From Bacteroidales bacterium UBA1219 (GTDB lineage: Bacteria > Bacteroidota > Bacteroidia > Bacteroidales > P3), in the NCBI GenBank assembly GCA_002309295.1, contig DBXF01000055.1, positions 8,141 to 30,219 of the forward strand: a stretch of DNA of 22,079 nt. The letters are read 5' to 3'. Positions 21,901 through 22,079 of this stretch are shown here, in pieces. The number at the start of each line of letters is the position of its first letter. Position 1 is the stretch's first letter. The translations under genes and the position numbers were made by a program. The notes under the pieces were generated by a model. That model was not told the DNA's origin. It made no database searches and saw only the letters and a program-made list of their open reading frames with translations.

Positions 21901-21931
21901 AATAAAAGAGACGCAATCCCTTGCGTCTCTT
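21901..21931 (-). terminator. GAGACGC hairpin, copy 1 (terminator-like)
   Basis: AAGAGACGCAA/TTGCGTCTCTT, an 11-bp perfect stem with loop TCCC, then TTTTATTT on the minus strand. On its upstream side (minus orientation) is a GAGTTAA heptamer array. No gene lies between this unit and copy 2. Confidence 0.7.
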
Positions 21932-21937
21932 CAATTA

Positions 21938-21958
21938 TTAACTCTTAACTCTTAACTC
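21938..21958. repeat. Heptamer tandem array TTAACTC x3
   Basis: Three exact 7-bp units next to hairpin copy 1. On the minus strand the unit reads GAGTTAA and contains TAA. Confidence 0.9.
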
Positions 21959-21975
21959 AAATAGGTCCGCAACAA

Positions 21976-22007
21976 TAAAAAAAGAGACGCAACCCCTTGC
22001 GTCTCTT
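21976..22007 (-). terminator. GAGACGC hairpin, copy 2 (terminator of the gene at the right edge)
   Basis: AAGAGACGCAA/TTGCGTCTCTT, an 11-bp perfect stem with loop CCCC, then TTTTTTTATT on the minus strand. It is nearly identical to copy 1, 76 bp away. Confidence 0.85.
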
Positions 22008-22013
22008 CAATTA

Positions 22014-22048
22014 TTAATTACTAATTACAAATTACTCATTACTAATTA
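22014..22048. repeat. Heptamer tandem array (TAATTAG-type) x5
   Basis: Plus-strand units TTAATTA, CTAATTA, CAAATTA, CTCATTA, CTAATTA. On the minus strand these read TAATTAG, TAATGAG, TAATTTG, TAATTAG, TAATTAA. The array joins the stop of the right-edge gene to hairpin copy 2. Confidence 0.88.
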
Positions 22049-22051
22049 GTA

Positions 22052-22079
22052 TCACACTTCCCAAGTGTCGCCGCTGTTG
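22052..22079 (-). CDS. 3' end of a gene entering from the right (8 codons)
   Basis: On the minus strand one frame reads NSGDTWEV followed by TGA at 22054-22052, then a heptamer array and a terminator, as after prfA. The context supports a gene end, but eight residues cannot identify it, and another frame also runs into a stop within the array. Confidence 0.4.

Overview
The window looks like a chromosomal segment of a Bacteroidales-type bacterium (phylum Bacteroidota) that has a type IX secretion system. The evidence is two large secreted proteases with C-terminal sorting domains, several SPII lipoproteins, A-rich ribosome-binding regions without Shine-Dalgarno motifs, and repeated Bacteroidota promoter elements of the form TAnnTTTG. 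No species can be assigned from sequence alone.

Layout. On the minus strand from the left edge: a truncated secreted protein with an NADase-type glycan-binding domain (1-465), release factor 1 prfA (615-1685), a secreted M6 metalloprotease (1910-4531), and a compact four-gene group read from 8087 down to 4593. That group is a DUF4810-like lipoprotein with a long charged helix, a DUF799/GNA1162-like lipoprotein, ruvC, and a transglutaminase-like lipoprotein. A divergent promoter region (8088-8370) then opens a plus-strand run: a lysyl-endopeptidase-like T9SS serine protease, a small secreted protein, a DUF1361 membrane protein and a tiny basic protein ending in a terminator. Next is an AT-richer three-gene cassette, DUF3791 / DUF3990 / small helical protein (11667-12564), with overlapping stop and start codons and a 13-bp direct repeat on each side. 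Housekeeping-type genes follow: uvrA, a 1075-residue multi-domain iron-sulfur flavoprotein, and galE. The right end has a four-helix-bundle-suffix protein behind a 9-bp iteron array, a convergent small lipoprotein, and a 540-bp stretch without a convincing gene. That stretch contains a candidate structured RNA and two terminator-plus-repeat units, and the last bases of another minus-strand gene follow it.

The most interesting items are: (1) the coupled DUF3791-DUF3990 cassette, where DUF3990 shows residues compatible with an ADP-ribosyltransferase fold, flanked by direct repeats; (2) a set of heptanucleotide tandem arrays, different at each locus, at gene ends, most of which carry a stop codon in every unit, so that the 7-bp period places stops in all three frames; (3) a strong promoter followed by a roughly 200-nt long-hairpin RNA candidate at 21575-21777 (minus); (4) the single-polypeptide fusion of subunits normally separate in HcnABC/sarcosine-oxidase/proline-dehydrogenase-type complexes.

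All family assignments come from reading motifs in the translations. No database search was run.
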